Part shown: positions 50,235 through 59,335 of the stretch, piece after piece
How positions within the stretch are numbered: the first letter of the stretch is position 1
Layout: each line of letters starts with the position of its first letter
NCBI RefSeq assembly: GCF_013385825.1
Contig: NZ_JACAPG010000024.1
Location: 67,297-131,296 of the forward strand
Reading direction: 5' to 3'
From: Pseudomonas reactans
Lineage (GTDB): Bacteria; Pseudomonadota; Gammaproteobacteria; Pseudomonadales; Pseudomonadaceae
Length of the DNA stretch: 64,000 nucleotides
Program-made: the position numbers and the translations under genes
The notes under the pieces: model-generated
The model's database searches: none
What the model saw: only the letters and a program-made list of their open reading frames with translations
What the model was told of the DNA's origin: nothing

Positions 50235-50843
50235 ATGGACATCTTCCTCTACGCCTTCAGCGTCATGTACAGCCCCGGCCCCGTGAATTTCATGGGCCTC
50301 AACGCCGGGCTCACCGGTCAGTTCCGGCGCTCCACCAGGTTTTTCATCGGCGTGGGCTGCGCGATGCTGGTGTTGTTCGTGCTGTTCGGCTACACCGGCG
50401 AGGCGATCATTTCCCAGGCGGTGTTGCCCTATATCTCGTTGATTGGCGGCGTGTACACCTTGTACCTGGCTTATCAGGTGTTCACCGCGCGCACGGTGGT
50501 CGATGAAAAAGTCTCTACCGCACCGACCAAGACCCTCACGTTCTGGAACGGCCTGGTGATCCAGTTGCTCAACCCCAAGGGCATCATGGCGGTGCTGCCG
50601 ATCACCAGCGTCATGCTGCCGGCGGCGCATATCACTGGGGTGTCGATTGCTGTTGTGTCGGCGTTGCTGGCGTTTGGCGCGTTTGGTGCGCCGTGGATCT
50701 ATGCGTTGCTTGGCGCGTTGCTGGGGCGGCGGATCAACGGGGCGTCGGCGTTTACCGTGTTCAACCGCTGCATGGGGCTGGCGCTGGCGGTGTGTGCGTA
50801 TTTCATGTTTCACGCGTTCTATGTGCACCTGGTCGCCGCATGA
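50235..50843 (+). CDS. LysE-family translocator
   Basis: A 202-aa inner-membrane exporter of the LysE/RhtB family. It begins MDIFLYAFSVMYSPGPVNFM, where SPGPVN is the family's N-terminal signature, and NGLVIQLLNPKGIMAVLP is the conserved central block. About six membrane segments. Exports an amino acid or similar solute. The ATG at 50235 is chosen; upstream frame overlaps REP sequence. Confidence 0.9.
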   Translation: MDIFLYAFSVMYSPGPVNFMGLNAGLTGQFRRSTRFFIGVGCAMLVLFVLFGYTGEAIISQAVLPYISLIGGVYTLYLAYQVFTARTVVDEKVSTAPTKTLTFWNGLVIQLLNPKGIMAVLPITSVMLPAAHITGVSIAVVSALLAFGAFGAPWIYALLGALLGRRINGASAFTVFNRCMGLALAVCAYFMFHAFYVHLVAA

Positions 50844-50882
50844 GTGGGGCTTGTCACCTCGACTCACGCATAGATCGAGCTT

Positions 50883-52037
50883 CTACAGGTACTTGAGCCA
50901 GGCCAGGTCGCGGCGTCGCGTCTTGAGCCCGGCAAACCAACGTACCGGCGGATACAGCACCAGTGGCAGCAGCAACGCCACCAGCCAAATGGCGCCCATG
51001 CCGTCGAAGCCGAAGTAGTTGCCGTGATTCAGGCCAAACAGTGCCACACATGCGACGTAGAGGATTTTCAGCACGTACAGGTGCAGCAGGTAGAAGAACA
51101 TCGGCGCTGCACCGAAGGCGGCGAGCATGCTGATCCAGCGCTTGCTTCCCGCCTTCTCAAACGCCAGCAACAGCAGCAACCCGATCCCCAGTGTCAGCGC
51201 CAGAAACAATAACGAAGGCGGGTACTTGGTGATGTTGAAAAAGCTCATCAGGGTCTGCACGCCACTGTCATAGGCTTGCCACGGTTTCTCGCCATACCCG
51301 TTGGCTGCTCGCAACAGCACGAACCCTATCAACGCACTCATACCGGCCAGCAACAAATAGCGCTGGCGCAGCGCCGGCGGCATGCCTTTGGCAAACCACG
51401 GGCCGAGGCTGTAGCCCAGGGCAATCACACCGATCCACGGCAGCACCGGATACGTGACGCGCAGGCGCAGCGACTCGCCCACATAGATCCAACTGCGCTC
51501 ATGCAGGATCGTCCATGGAATATGCAGTGCCGAACCCGCGTCGAAGTGCAGCCCGTCCAGCAGGTTGTGCCCGGCAATGATCACCACTGCCAACACGATC
51601 AGCAGCGGACGCGGCAACCACACCAGCGCCGCAAGGGCGATCATGCTCACGCCAATCGCCCAGATCACTTGCATATAGATCACGCTGGGCGGCAGCTGGA
51701 AGGTCCAGGCGAAGTTGACCAGGGTGAACTCCAGCACCACCAGGAACAGCCCACGCTTGAACAGGAACGCCGACACATCGCGCCGGCCCTGGTATTTCTG
51801 GCCGTATAGCCACGCCGACAAGCCCGTAAGCAACACAAACACTGGCGCACACAAGTGGGCGAGGGTGCGGCTGAAAAACAGCGCGGGCTCGGTGCTGTCG
51901 ATGGTCATCGGGTCGCTGACCTGAAGGTGCAGCAGGAAGGTTTCGCGCACATGGTCTAGCAGCATGAACAGGATCACCAGGCCGCGCAGGGCATCGATGG
52001 AGAGCAGGCGTTGGCGCAGGGGAACAGCGTCGGTCAT
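50883..52037 (-). CDS. DUF1624 / HGSNAT-like multi-pass membrane protein
   Basis: A 384-aa protein with about ten membrane segments. The N-terminus RLLSIDALRGLVILFMLLDH is the DUF1624/acyltransferase-3-like signature, where the Asp-x-x-Arg-Gly and His are typical. FLAAFGAAPMFFYLLHLY-like sequence occurs near the C-terminus. Related proteins include heparan-alpha-glucosaminide N-acetyltransferase; the acceptor here is unknown. Confidence 0.83.
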   Translation of the reverse strand: MTDAVPLRQRLLSIDALRGLVILFMLLDHVRETFLLHLQVSDPMTIDSTEPALFFSRTLAHLCAPVFVLLTGLSAWLYGQKYQGRRDVSAFLFKRGLFLVVLEFTLVNFAWTFQLPPSVIYMQVIWAIGVSMIALAALVWLPRPLLIVLAVVIIAGHNLLDGLHFDAGSALHIPWTILHERSWIYVGESLRLRVTYPVLPWIGVIALGYSLGPWFAKGMPPALRQRYLLLAGMSALIGFVLLRAANGYGEKPWQAYDSGVQTLMSFFNITKYPPSLLFLALTLGIGLLLLLAFEKAGSKRWISMLAAFGAAPMFFYLLHLYVLKILYVACVALFGLNHGNYFGFDGMGAIWLVALLLPLVLYPPVRWFAGLKTRRRDLAWLKYL

Positions 52038-52162
52038 GGGCGAGGGTCACAGGGCAGGGCGGAAATGGGTTGTTATCCTATAACATTAATTAACGCGTTG
52101 CCGCGATTCGTCACCAAGGATTCTGATACTGTCAGTGAAATCGTTTGTGCAGGCCCCTCATC

Positions 52163-52699
52163 ATGACTACCCCACAATCCGTTCTCGATTTCTGGAAACA
52201 CGCCGGCCCCAAGCGCTGGTTCGCCAAGGATGACACCTTCGACGCCACCTTCCGCGACACCTTCCACACCCCCCACCTGCAAGCCGCCCGGCGCGAACTG
52301 GAGCACTGGCTGGACTCGGCGCAAGGTGCCTTGGCGCTGCTGATTCTGCTTGACCAATACCCGCGCAACGCCTTTCGCGGCACCGCCCATATGTTCGCCA
52401 CCGACCCATTGGCCCGCCTGTATGCGAGGCGCATGGTCGACGCCGGGTTGGATCAGCAGATTGAGCCGGCATTGCGTGCGTTCTGTTACCTGCCGTTCGA
52501 ACACTCCGAAGACCCGGCGGATCAGCAGCGCTCACTGGTCCTGAACCAGCAACTGGACGCCAACACTTACCATTGGGCCAAGGAGCACGCGCGCATTATT
52601 GAGCAGTTCGGGCGATTTCCCCATCGTAATGGCGTGTTGGCGCGAGAGACCACGGAGGAGGAGCGCGCCTTTTTAGACAAGGGTGGCTTTGCCGGTTAG
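52163..52699 (+). CDS. DUF924 family protein
   Basis: A 178-aa soluble helical protein with the DUF924 landmarks SVLDFWKHAGPKRWFAKDDT, FDATFRDTF, LALLILLDQYPRNAFRGTA and FCYLPFEHSEDPADQQRSL, ending FGRFPHRNGVLARETTEEE. The family is TPR-like and of unknown function. The start ATG at 52163 begins the conserved region. Confidence 0.88.
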   Translation: MTTPQSVLDFWKHAGPKRWFAKDDTFDATFRDTFHTPHLQAARRELEHWLDSAQGALALLILLDQYPRNAFRGTAHMFATDPLARLYARRMVDAGLDQQIEPALRAFCYLPFEHSEDPADQQRSLVLNQQLDANTYHWAKEHARIIEQFGRFPHRNGVLARETTEEERAFLDKGGFAG

Positions 52700-52795
52700 C
52701 CCGGTATTCCGAGTAGGAATGGCCCCATAAAAACAGCGCATTGTCTTTCTCGCCGCACATCTCGTAGCGTGGTGTTCCATTCACGGAGAATCGTT

Positions 52796-53428
52796 ATGAG
52801 CCAGCGTCCGTTGCGCCTGTATGTTGATCATTTGTATACCAGCCCCTACGCGATGTCGGTGTTCGTCACTCTGCGGGAAAAAGGCCTGGCGTTCGACACC
52901 TTGACCCTGGACTTGGACGCCGCGCAGAACCAGACCGCCGACTTCGCCCAACTGTCCCTGACCCAGTGCGTGCCAACATTGGTAGAAGGAGACTTTGCGC
53001 TGTCGGAGTCTTCGGCAATTACTGAGTACCTAGAAGAGGCTTACCCCGAGACGCCGGTCTATCCGGCCGATCCCAAGCAGCGGGCGAGGGCGCGGCAGGT
53101 GCAGGCCTGGTTGCGCAGTGACTTGTTGCCGATCCGCCAGGAGCGTTCGACGATGGTGGTGTTCTACGGGCAGAAGATGCCGCCCTTGTCCCCGGGGGCC
53201 GAAGCAGCGGCGCGCAAGCTGATCAACGCGGCCCAGGCGCTGTTGGCGGGTAACCGGGCGTATCTGTTCGGCGCGTGGTCGATTGCCGATGTGGACCTGG
53301 CGGTGATGCTCAATCGCCTGATTCTCAACGGCGACAGCGTGCCCGCCGAGTTGGTGGAATACGCGCAGCGCCAGTGGCAGCGGCCCTCCGTGCAGGCGTG
53401 GATCAATCAGCAACGTCCTGCGCTGTAG
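52796..53428 (+). CDS. yfcF: Glutathione S-transferase, YfcF-like
   Basis: A 210-aa GST. The thioredoxin-like N-domain has SPYAMSVFVTLREKGLAFDT and the glutathione-binding VPTLVEGDFALSESSAITEY; the helical C-domain contains YLFGAWSIADVDLAVMLNRL. YfcF-like members have peroxidase or disulphide reductase activity. GGAGA precedes the ATG. The 3' end overlaps a convergent small gene by 26 bp. Confidence 0.87.
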   Translation: MSQRPLRLYVDHLYTSPYAMSVFVTLREKGLAFDTLTLDLDAAQNQTADFAQLSLTQCVPTLVEGDFALSESSAITEYLEEAYPETPVYPADPKQRARARQVQAWLRSDLLPIRQERSTMVVFYGQKMPPLSPGAEAAARKLINAAQALLAGNRAYLFGAWSIADVDLAVMLNRLILNGDSVPAELVEYAQRQWQRPSVQAWINQQRPAL

Positions 53429-53675
53429 AGCGCTCAGTGATCTGCAAGACGCGGCGATCCAGGTCTTCCCAATCCGCCATGCCCAGCACCCGCGTGGTGT
53501 TCAAGCCCCGCAGGTAACCGCGCAGTTGCTGGGCGCTGGCGCTGATTTGATCGGCGTCGGCTGCCTCGTCCTGCAGCACGTGTTCATAGTCGACCAGGTA
53601 ATCGGCGACCCGCTCGCGAAACTCCGGTAGTACGGCTTCGCGGATGCGGTCGAAGGTTTTCTGGTGGGGCTTCAT
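53403..53675 (-). CDS. Hypothetical small helical protein
   Basis: A 90-aa, acidic, helical protein (FDRIREAVLPEFRERVADYL, then DEAADADQISASAQQLRGYL). AAGGA lies 8 nt before the ATG, which supports it as a real gene despite the 26-bp 3' overlap with the GST gene. Family not recognised. Confidence 0.6.
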   Translation of the reverse strand: MKPHQKTFDRIREAVLPEFRERVADYLVDYEHVLQDEAADADQISASAQQLRGYLRGLNTTRVLGMADWEDLDRRVLQITERSTAQDVAD

Positions 53676-53806
53676 GGCGTGGTCCTTATAAGTTTTATGT
53701 CAGCACTATCGGTTCAGATAATAGTCACCATCAAGGATCGCAAGTTCTGTTTTTGCAGGAAAAGCGGAAAATCACCCCATCGAGACGCTGTTCAAGGAAA
53801 TGCGCG

Positions 53807-54451
53807 ATGAGGACGTTTATTCAGCTGGCGTTGATGGCTTTGATGCTCGGCACGGTTGCTATCAACAACGCGGCAATCGCCGTCGATCTGCGTACGAGCC
53901 ATTTGCTACCTATCAACGGTAGCGTAGACTCCCTGCAACACGCGCAGTCGGTGGGTGTATTGCTGACTGACAGCACCCGCGACAACCTCAGCTACCTTGA
54001 ACGCTACCACGACATGGCCTTGAATGGCGCCAAGGGTGCCCTCGACGGGCGTATCCGCCAGGCGTTCGTCAGCAGCTCCGACCCGGAACTGGCCATCGAT
54101 TGGTTGATGAGTTCGCTACAGGGAACCTTTTTGTCGGTGACGGTCTACGACAACCTGGATGCCTTGGTGCAGGCTCACCCCGATGTGGTGGTGATGCTCG
54201 ATACCCATAACCAACTGCTGACCCAGCGTAACGACCAGGTCGAGGCGCGTTTTATTGCGCGGTTCTATGATGCGAACCTGCAATACATCGCCAAGGCCGA
54301 AGGCTCGGTGCACAAGCAGGTGCCGTCGGTGTGGGTGCATGACCAGGCTGCGCCGGAAATTGCTGCGCAGATCGAGCAGCAGCGGGACGTGCAACTGGAT
54401 GCCTTGAAGCAGTTCGATGCCTCGCTCAAGGCGTTGGTTCGTGCAGGTTGA
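53807..54451 (+). CDS. Exported hypothetical protein
   Basis: A 214-aa protein with an N-terminal signal (MRTFIQLALMALMLGTVAIN to about AIA) and a soluble mature part starting VDLRTSHLLPINGSVDSLQH. It has an alternating strand/helix pattern (SVTVYDNLDALVQAHPDVVV, MLDTHNQLLTQ) reminiscent of periplasmic DUF-type proteins, but I cannot name the family. AAGGAAA precedes the ATG. It is followed 35 bp later by a lipoprotein gene, likely co-transcribed and related in role. Confidence 0.75.
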   Translation: MRTFIQLALMALMLGTVAINNAAIAVDLRTSHLLPINGSVDSLQHAQSVGVLLTDSTRDNLSYLERYHDMALNGAKGALDGRIRQAFVSSSDPELAIDWLMSSLQGTFLSVTVYDNLDALVQAHPDVVVMLDTHNQLLTQRNDQVEARFIARFYDANLQYIAKAEGSVHKQVPSVWVHDQAAPEIAAQIEQQRDVQLDALKQFDASLKALVRAG

Positions 54452-54486
54452 TGTGAACCTTTATTTTTTATGATCAGGAATTTTTC

Positions 54487-54828
54487 ATGCGCGCTTTTTT
54501 CGCCCCGGCCTTGGCCTTTGCTTCTCTGATGTTGGCCGGTTGTGTGTCCGCCCCCAACGCTCCAACCCTGACCTTGCAGACCAGCAAAACGCCTGAAGCC
54601 TATGTGCAGTGCGTGCTGCCCAAGCTGGAAAAACACAAGATCACCTCCACCGTGACGCAGAACTCGCGCCACGCCAAAGTGGTGTTGACCAGCAAGATTG
54701 CCGCTGATGATGTGCTGGAAGCCTACAAGTCCCAGGACGGCGCCAAGGTGTTCCTGTATGAGCGCAAGCCGCTGGCGTCGACGATTACACCGTCGCGGCT
54801 TGAGCTTGCTGCCAAGGAATGCCAATAA
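54487..54828 (+). CDS. Small lipoprotein
   Basis: A 113-aa lipoprotein: signal MRAFFAPALAFASLMLAGC with lipobox LAGC. The mature part has a short conserved-looking block TPEAYVQCVLPKLEKHKITS and a paired Cys near the C-terminus (ECQ). AGGAA lies before the ATG. Function unknown; it pairs with the exported protein upstream. Confidence 0.78.
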   Translation: MRAFFAPALAFASLMLAGCVSAPNAPTLTLQTSKTPEAYVQCVLPKLEKHKITSTVTQNSRHAKVVLTSKIAADDVLEAYKSQDGAKVFLYERKPLASTITPSRLELAAKECQ

Positions 54829-54841
54829 TTTCGCGTATCGC

Positions 54842-55588
54842 CTAGGGCTTGGCTTCGTTGCTGAAGGCATTGACCGTCTTGACCAACCCCTGCGCCGCCA
54901 ACGCCACCAGCTCCCCACCTTTCTCTACCGTCGCCAGCGCCGGGTCCGAGCCCATGCGTCCATCAGGAAAGCGCGCGCGGAAGTCCAGCGCTTCACGGAT
55001 CGGCCCGGTGTTGGCGATTTGCGGCGAATAATCAGCCGTCTTGATCGAGTCCGGGTAGGCCCATTGGGTCACCGCAATCTCCGACGGCGTGGCATGGCTG
55101 CCATGGCCCACCGGGAATTGGCGTTGCGCCAGGTCGTTCACACCTTCCAAATCCCACCAGTTCACCAGCTTCAAGGCAAACCCGGCCGGGCGGCGGGCGA
55201 AGCTGGCCTCGGCGTACAGCTCGGAAAAGGCCGCTTCGATCGTGGCGATATTGCCGCCGTGGCCGTTCAGAAACAGGATCTTCTCGAAACCATGCCCGGC
55301 CAGCGAGCGCACCCAATCGCCAATCGCGGCGATAAAGGTGGAAGGGCGCAGGGAAATGGTGCCGGGAAAGCCCAGGTGATGCTGGGCCATGCCGATGTTG
55401 AAGGTGGGGCCGATCAGCAGGTCGGCGTTCTTCTGCGCCTCATGGGCGATGATTTCCGGGCACATCCAGTCGGTGCCCAGCAGGCCGGTCGGGCCGTGCT
55501 GTTCGTTGGAGCCGATGGGAATCACCACCGTGCGGCTGCGTTCCAGAAACTGCCCGATCTCGATCCAGGTGGAGTGGTGTAGAAGCAT
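54842..55588 (-). CDS. Creatininase-family amidohydrolase
   Basis: A 248-aa creatininase-like metalloenzyme. Metal-binding motifs are seen in VVIPIGSNEQHGPTGLLGTD (Glu-x-His), the NGHGGN block in ILFLNGHGGNIATIEAAF, and HGSHATPSE. Members cleave cyclic amides or act in cofactor maturation (MftE-like). No creatine pathway genes are adjacent, so the substrate is unknown. Confidence 0.87.
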   Translation of the reverse strand: MLLHHSTWIEIGQFLERSRTVVIPIGSNEQHGPTGLLGTDWMCPEIIAHEAQKNADLLIGPTFNIGMAQHHLGFPGTISLRPSTFIAAIGDWVRSLAGHGFEKILFLNGHGGNIATIEAAFSELYAEASFARRPAGFALKLVNWWDLEGVNDLAQRQFPVGHGSHATPSEIAVTQWAYPDSIKTADYSPQIANTGPIREALDFRARFPDGRMGSDPALATVEKGGELVALAAQGLVKTVNAFSNEAKP

Positions 55589-55620
55589 GCGTGGTTCTCT
55601 TCTTTATCTATGGGGACAGG

Positions 55621-56334
55621 CTATCCGCCACGGATTGTACGACTACTCGCCACCTGTTGGGGTTTGCAATTGAGGTAGGTCGAAGACTTCAACCAGCGCT
55701 GGTCGGGGTACCACGAAAACATGAACTGCCCATCCTTGAGCTTGTCCACCACTTGGCGAGCCACCTGCGGTCGCACGGCCGGGCAACCCTGGCTGCGGCC
55801 GATACGGCCTTCGCGCTTGCTCCACAAGGGGCTCACGTAGTCGGCGGCGTGAATCACGATGGCGCGGTCGCGGGCCTGGTCATTGAAACCCGGCTCCAGG
55901 CCATCCATGCGCAGCGAGTAGCCGTGGGTGCCCAGGTAGCTCTCCTGGGTGCGGAACAAGCCCAGGCTGGACTGGTGGCTGCCTTCCAGGTTGGAGAACT
56001 GGGTGGCGAAGTTCTCCCCGGATTTGGCGCCGTGGGCCACCAGGTCGCGCAGCACCAGGGTCTTCTTGCGCAGATCGAAGATCCACAGCCGACGGGCGGT
56101 CGAAGGCTGGGAGTAGTCAATAACCGCTAGGCGCTCGGAACGTTCCTCGCCGTTATTGACCGCGCACTGCACCGCGTTGAGGGCGCTTTTGAGTACGGTG
56201 GGATTGAGTTCTGGAGCCGAGCGCGCCAGGCTGCTATACAAGTTAGGAGAGGTCTGGTTGGCGGCGAGCGCAAAATTGCTCAGCGTAGCCAACGCCACGG
56301 TCATCAAACCGAGGCGGCGCATGAAAGTCAGCAT
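55621..56334 (-). CDS. Murein L,D-transpeptidase catalytic-domain protein (YkuD_2)
   Basis: A 237-aa exported protein with signal MRRLGLMTVALATLSNFALA after a short leader. The catalytic motif HAADYVS...GRSQGCPAV supplies the His and the Cys of the YkuD-type active site. It acts on peptidoglycan cross-links or related peptides in the periplasm. It is divergent from the larger L,D-transpeptidase gene, with 39 bp between starts, so both may share control. Confidence 0.87.
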   Translation of the reverse strand: MLTFMRRLGLMTVALATLSNFALAANQTSPNLYSSLARSAPELNPTVLKSALNAVQCAVNNGEERSERLAVIDYSQPSTARRLWIFDLRKKTLVLRDLVAHGAKSGENFATQFSNLEGSHQSSLGLFRTQESYLGTHGYSLRMDGLEPGFNDQARDRAIVIHAADYVSPLWSKREGRIGRSQGCPAVRPQVARQVVDKLKDGQFMFSWYPDQRWLKSSTYLNCKPQQVASSRTIRGG

Positions 56335-56373
56335 CTACGAAGTGTCCCCCGGTGTGGATTGGAGCCTGGTCAA

Positions 56374-57969
56374 TTGTTCAAAAAACACGCATGTTACTTG
56401 AGCATTTGCCTGCTCGTTGCACCATTGGTCGCGACAGCCGACGCGCTGCCGGTCGAGCCGTTGCCGGTGACCACGCCGGCACCGGTGGATCTGGCCCCCG
56501 TGCAACAGGCGTTGGCGCAACTGCAGAGTGTCTGCCCCGATCTGGCGCCGCAGCTCGACGCCTCCGCCCAACTGCGCTTGCAAGCCTTTTACCAGCAGCA
56601 AGGCAACGTGCCGCTGTGGTCCGCCGATGAACGCCGACAAGCCCTGCAATCTCAGTTGCTGATGCTCGCCGATGACGGCCTGGACCCCACCCACTATAGC
56701 TTGCCTGCGGCGGATGCCACGGCCAACGTGCTGTGCAGCGACATCGCCAGCAGCCAGCACTACCTGCAAGCCCTGCAAGATTTGCATTACGGCCGCCTGC
56801 AACAATCGCGCTTCGAACCCCTGTGGCATTCCCAACCACCCACCCGCGACCCCAATGTCGAGGTGCTGGCGTTTGCCGCCACAGGCCTGCAAGACATGGC
56901 CCAGGCGTTCGACCAGGCACGGCCCAGTGCCGACTTGTATCGCAGCTTGCGCAACGCCTATTCCAGCGTGCGCCAGCAACCGTTACCGCATTGGGACCCG
57001 GTCGCCAGCGGCCCGCTGCTGCGCCCCGGCATGGAAGACCCCCGCGTGCCGGAGCTGGCGCGGCGCCTGATCAGTGGCGGTTACCTGACCAAGGCCCCCA
57101 GCGGCAAGCAGTACCGCGATGAGCTGGTCAAGGCGGTGAAGGCCTTCCAGCTCAGCCACTCGTTGCAGGCCGACGGCGTGATCGGCGCCGGCACCGTGGC
57201 CGAATTGAACATCAGCCCCGCGGTGCGCCGCGAACAACTGCGCATCAACCTTGAACGCTTCCGCTGGCTGGCCCAGGACCTGGAGCCCGAAGGCGTGCTG
57301 GTCAATGTCGCCGCCGCACAACTGAGCGTGTACCAGAGTGGCATCCCGGTCTGGCAAACCCGTCTGCAGGTCGGGCGCGCCGAACGGCAGACGCCGCTGC
57401 TCAAATCGCGCATCACCCGCTTGACCCTCAACCCCACCTGGACCATCCCGCCCACCATCATGCGCGAGGACAAACTCCCGGCCATCCGCCTCAACCCCGA
57501 ATACCTGCGCCAGCAAAACCTGCAAGTGCTCGACGCCGAGGGCCACCCGCTGGCGCCCGAGCAAATCGACTGGGCTCGCCCCGGCAATATCCTGCTGCGC
57601 CAGGAAGCCGGCCCGCGCAACCCGCTGGGCAAGATCGTGATGCGTTTTCCCAACCCGTATTCGGTGTACCTGCATGACACGCCGAGCCAGCCGCTGTTCA
57701 CCAAAGGGCCGCGGGCGTTCAGTTCGGGGTGTGTGCGGGTCGAACAACCCTTGTTGCTGCGGGATTTGCTGGTAAGCCCGGCCGAACGCGCCCGCACCGA
57801 TGAGCTGCTGGCCACCGGCGTGACCCATGAATTCAGGTTGGCTACACCGGTGCCGGTGTTGTTGAGTTACTGGACGGTGGAGGTCAATCGCGAGGGCGGT
57901 TTGGTGTATGCGCCGGATATCTATGGACGGGATCTGGTGTTGATGAAGGCGATGGGGAGTGTGCTTTGA
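56374..57969 (+). CDS. L,D-transpeptidase, YcbB/LdtD type
   Basis: A 531-aa periplasmic L,D-transpeptidase that makes 3-3 cross-links in peptidoglycan. After a signal peptide (LFKKHACYLSICLLVAPLVA) come an N-terminal scaffold, a peptidoglycan-binding domain (VPELARRLISGGYLTKAPSG, QLSHSLQADGVIGAGTVAEL), and the YkuD catalytic domain with MRFPNPYSVYLHDTPSQPLF and the active-site Cys in FSSGCVRVEQ. TTG at 56374 is the most likely start; a TTG at 56359 is also possible. The 3' end overlaps the convergent kinase gene by 86 bp. Confidence 0.9.
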   Translation: MFKKHACYLSICLLVAPLVATADALPVEPLPVTTPAPVDLAPVQQALAQLQSVCPDLAPQLDASAQLRLQAFYQQQGNVPLWSADERRQALQSQLLMLADDGLDPTHYSLPAADATANVLCSDIASSQHYLQALQDLHYGRLQQSRFEPLWHSQPPTRDPNVEVLAFAATGLQDMAQAFDQARPSADLYRSLRNAYSSVRQQPLPHWDPVASGPLLRPGMEDPRVPELARRLISGGYLTKAPSGKQYRDELVKAVKAFQLSHSLQADGVIGAGTVAELNISPAVRREQLRINLERFRWLAQDLEPEGVLVNVAAAQLSVYQSGIPVWQTRLQVGRAERQTPLLKSRITRLTLNPTWTIPPTIMREDKLPAIRLNPEYLRQQNLQVLDAEGHPLAPEQIDWARPGNILLRQEAGPRNPLGKIVMRFPNPYSVYLHDTPSQPLFTKGPRAFSSGCVRVEQPLLLRDLLVSPAERARTDELLATGVTHEFRLATPVPVLLSYWTVEVNREGGLVYAPDIYGRDLVLMKAMGSVL

Positions 57970-58459
57970 GGGTGACCAGCAACCTTGTCACAGCCTGATC
58001 CGTCGTCATGAGTGCGGTGTCGAGCGTGAGCGGCACTTCAGCCCAAGCCTCGTATTCATGCGCTAGCACCGATTCCCAAGTGGGTGGGGCCAGGCCGGGA
58101 ATATCCCCCGTACGCGTTTGCACTCGCCGATGATGTTCCTGCCGGTCTGAGCAAATCACCCGAACGTCCAGCAACGCCACACCCGCCGTTGCCGCCGAGG
58201 TCTTCCACGCCTCCCGGCTTTCCTGGACCGGGTTCACACAGTCAGCCACCACCGTCTGCCCCAGTCGCAGGTTGCTCAGCGCCAAGGCATTCGCCACCCC
58301 ATAACCGCTGGCGCCCACGTCGCCCGCCAACACACCCGCATCACGGATTGCCTGCTCAATCACGTCGATGCGCAGGTACACCGCGCCGATCTGGCTTGCA
58401 AGTGCCTGGGCAAGGGTGGTCTTGCCGGTGCCGGGCAGTCCGCTGAAGACAATTAGCAT
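57884..58459 (-). CDS. P-loop kinase-like protein (AAA_33/zeta-like)
   Basis: A 191-aa small P-loop protein. Walker A is FSGLPGTGKTTLAQAL at residues 5-20; YLRIDVIEQAIRD and TVVADCVNPVQESREAW follow the pattern of nucleotide/sugar/zeta-type kinases. The last 24 residues (rich in Pro and Ser) overlap the L,D-transpeptidase gene antisense and look like a run-on. The DapF paralogue gene is divergent from it by 72 bp. The substrate is unknown. Confidence 0.8.
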   Translation of the reverse strand: MLIVFSGLPGTGKTTLAQALASQIGAVYLRIDVIEQAIRDAGVLAGDVGASGYGVANALALSNLRLGQTVVADCVNPVQESREAWKTSAATAGVALLDVRVICSDRQEHHRRVQTRTGDIPGLAPPTWESVLAHEYEAWAEVPLTLDTALMTTDQAVTRLLVTLKAHSPSPSSTPDPVHRYPAHTPNRPRD

Positions 58460-58531
58460 GGGGTCTCTCGATAGGGTTGGGCCGGTTCAGGGTATCCTTC
58501 AGTTCCTCACCGGTCGACCACAGGACAGCCC

Positions 58532-59335
58532 ATGCCCTTGCCATTTGTGAAAATGCACGCCCATGGCGATGATTTCATCATCATCGATCGCCGAGGCCTT
58601 GAAGATCCGGTCACCGCGAAAATCGCCCGTCAACTCGGCAACCGCCACACCGGTATTGGCTTCAACCAACTGGCGGTGATACTCGATTGTGACGACGCCG
58701 CCGCACGCATCAAGTTCTGGAACCCCAACGGCACGCCGCTGGCCACCTGCGGCAGCGCCACCCGTGGCGTGGCCGATCGCTTGATGCATGAGACGGGCAC
58801 GGACTCGGTGGTGCTGCGTACCGACCGTGGCTTGCTGATGTGTACGCGGGCAGCGGGGCGGCAAGTGTCGGTGGACATGGGCGAGCCGTCACTGGATTGG
58901 TCGGCCGTGCCGTTGGCCGAGTCCATGGATACCCGCACGCTGCCCATCGACGGCAATCCGGCGGCGTGCAGCATGGGCAACCCGCATTGCACGTTTTTCG
59001 TGGAAGACATCGCAGTTGTCGATGTGGCGGCCTTGGGCCCGGCGCTGGAAACTCACCCGTTGTTCCCGGCCAAGACCAATGTGCATTTCGTGCAGGTGCT
59101 CGACCGAGGCCATATCCGCCTGCGCATCTGGGAGCGCGGCGGCGGTGTGCCGTTGGGCTCGGGTTCTTGTTGCTGTGGCGCGGTGGTCAATGGGATTCGT
59201 CGTGGACTGCTGGACGATACCGTCGAAGTGCAATGCGACGGCGGCACGGTGACCGTGCACTGGGCGGGCGAGGGCGGTGTGGTGCTGACGGGCAGCGTAG
59301 AGCCGGTGATGCAGGGCAGCGCCTACGTTGGCTGA
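58532..59335 (+). CDS. DapF-like epimerase paralogue with second catalytic Cys apparently replaced by Ser
   Basis: A 267-aa diaminopimelate-epimerase-fold protein. The first half has VKMHAHGDDFIIIDRR and C73 in NPNGTPLATCGSATR, matching the first catalytic Cys. In the second half, a gapless comparison of RIWERGGGVPLGSGSCCCGA with the canonical pattern ERGxGxTxACGSGACAA puts S210 where the second catalytic Cys should be; three cysteines (C213-C215) follow a few residues later. The usual CGNGAR is also CGSATR here. It may therefore be a different racemase/dehydratase or an inactive homologue rather than the lysine-pathway enzyme. SD AGGA precedes the ATG. No lysA/xerC neighbour is present, supporting a paralogue. 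Confidence 0.85.
   Translation: MPLPFVKMHAHGDDFIIIDRRGLEDPVTAKIARQLGNRHTGIGFNQLAVILDCDDAAARIKFWNPNGTPLATCGSATRGVADRLMHETGTDSVVLRTDRGLLMCTRAAGRQVSVDMGEPSLDWSAVPLAESMDTRTLPIDGNPAACSMGNPHCTFFVEDIAVVDVAALGPALETHPLFPAKTNVHFVQVLDRGHIRLRIWERGGGVPLGSGSCCCGAVVNGIRRGLLDDTVEVQCDGGTVTVHWAGEGGVVLTGSVEPVMQGSAYVG

Noticed and set aside
57884..58459. Zeta-toxin/antitoxin module
   Set aside because: The P-loop protein is zeta-like but no antitoxin gene is adjacent; the neighbour is a DapF-like protein.
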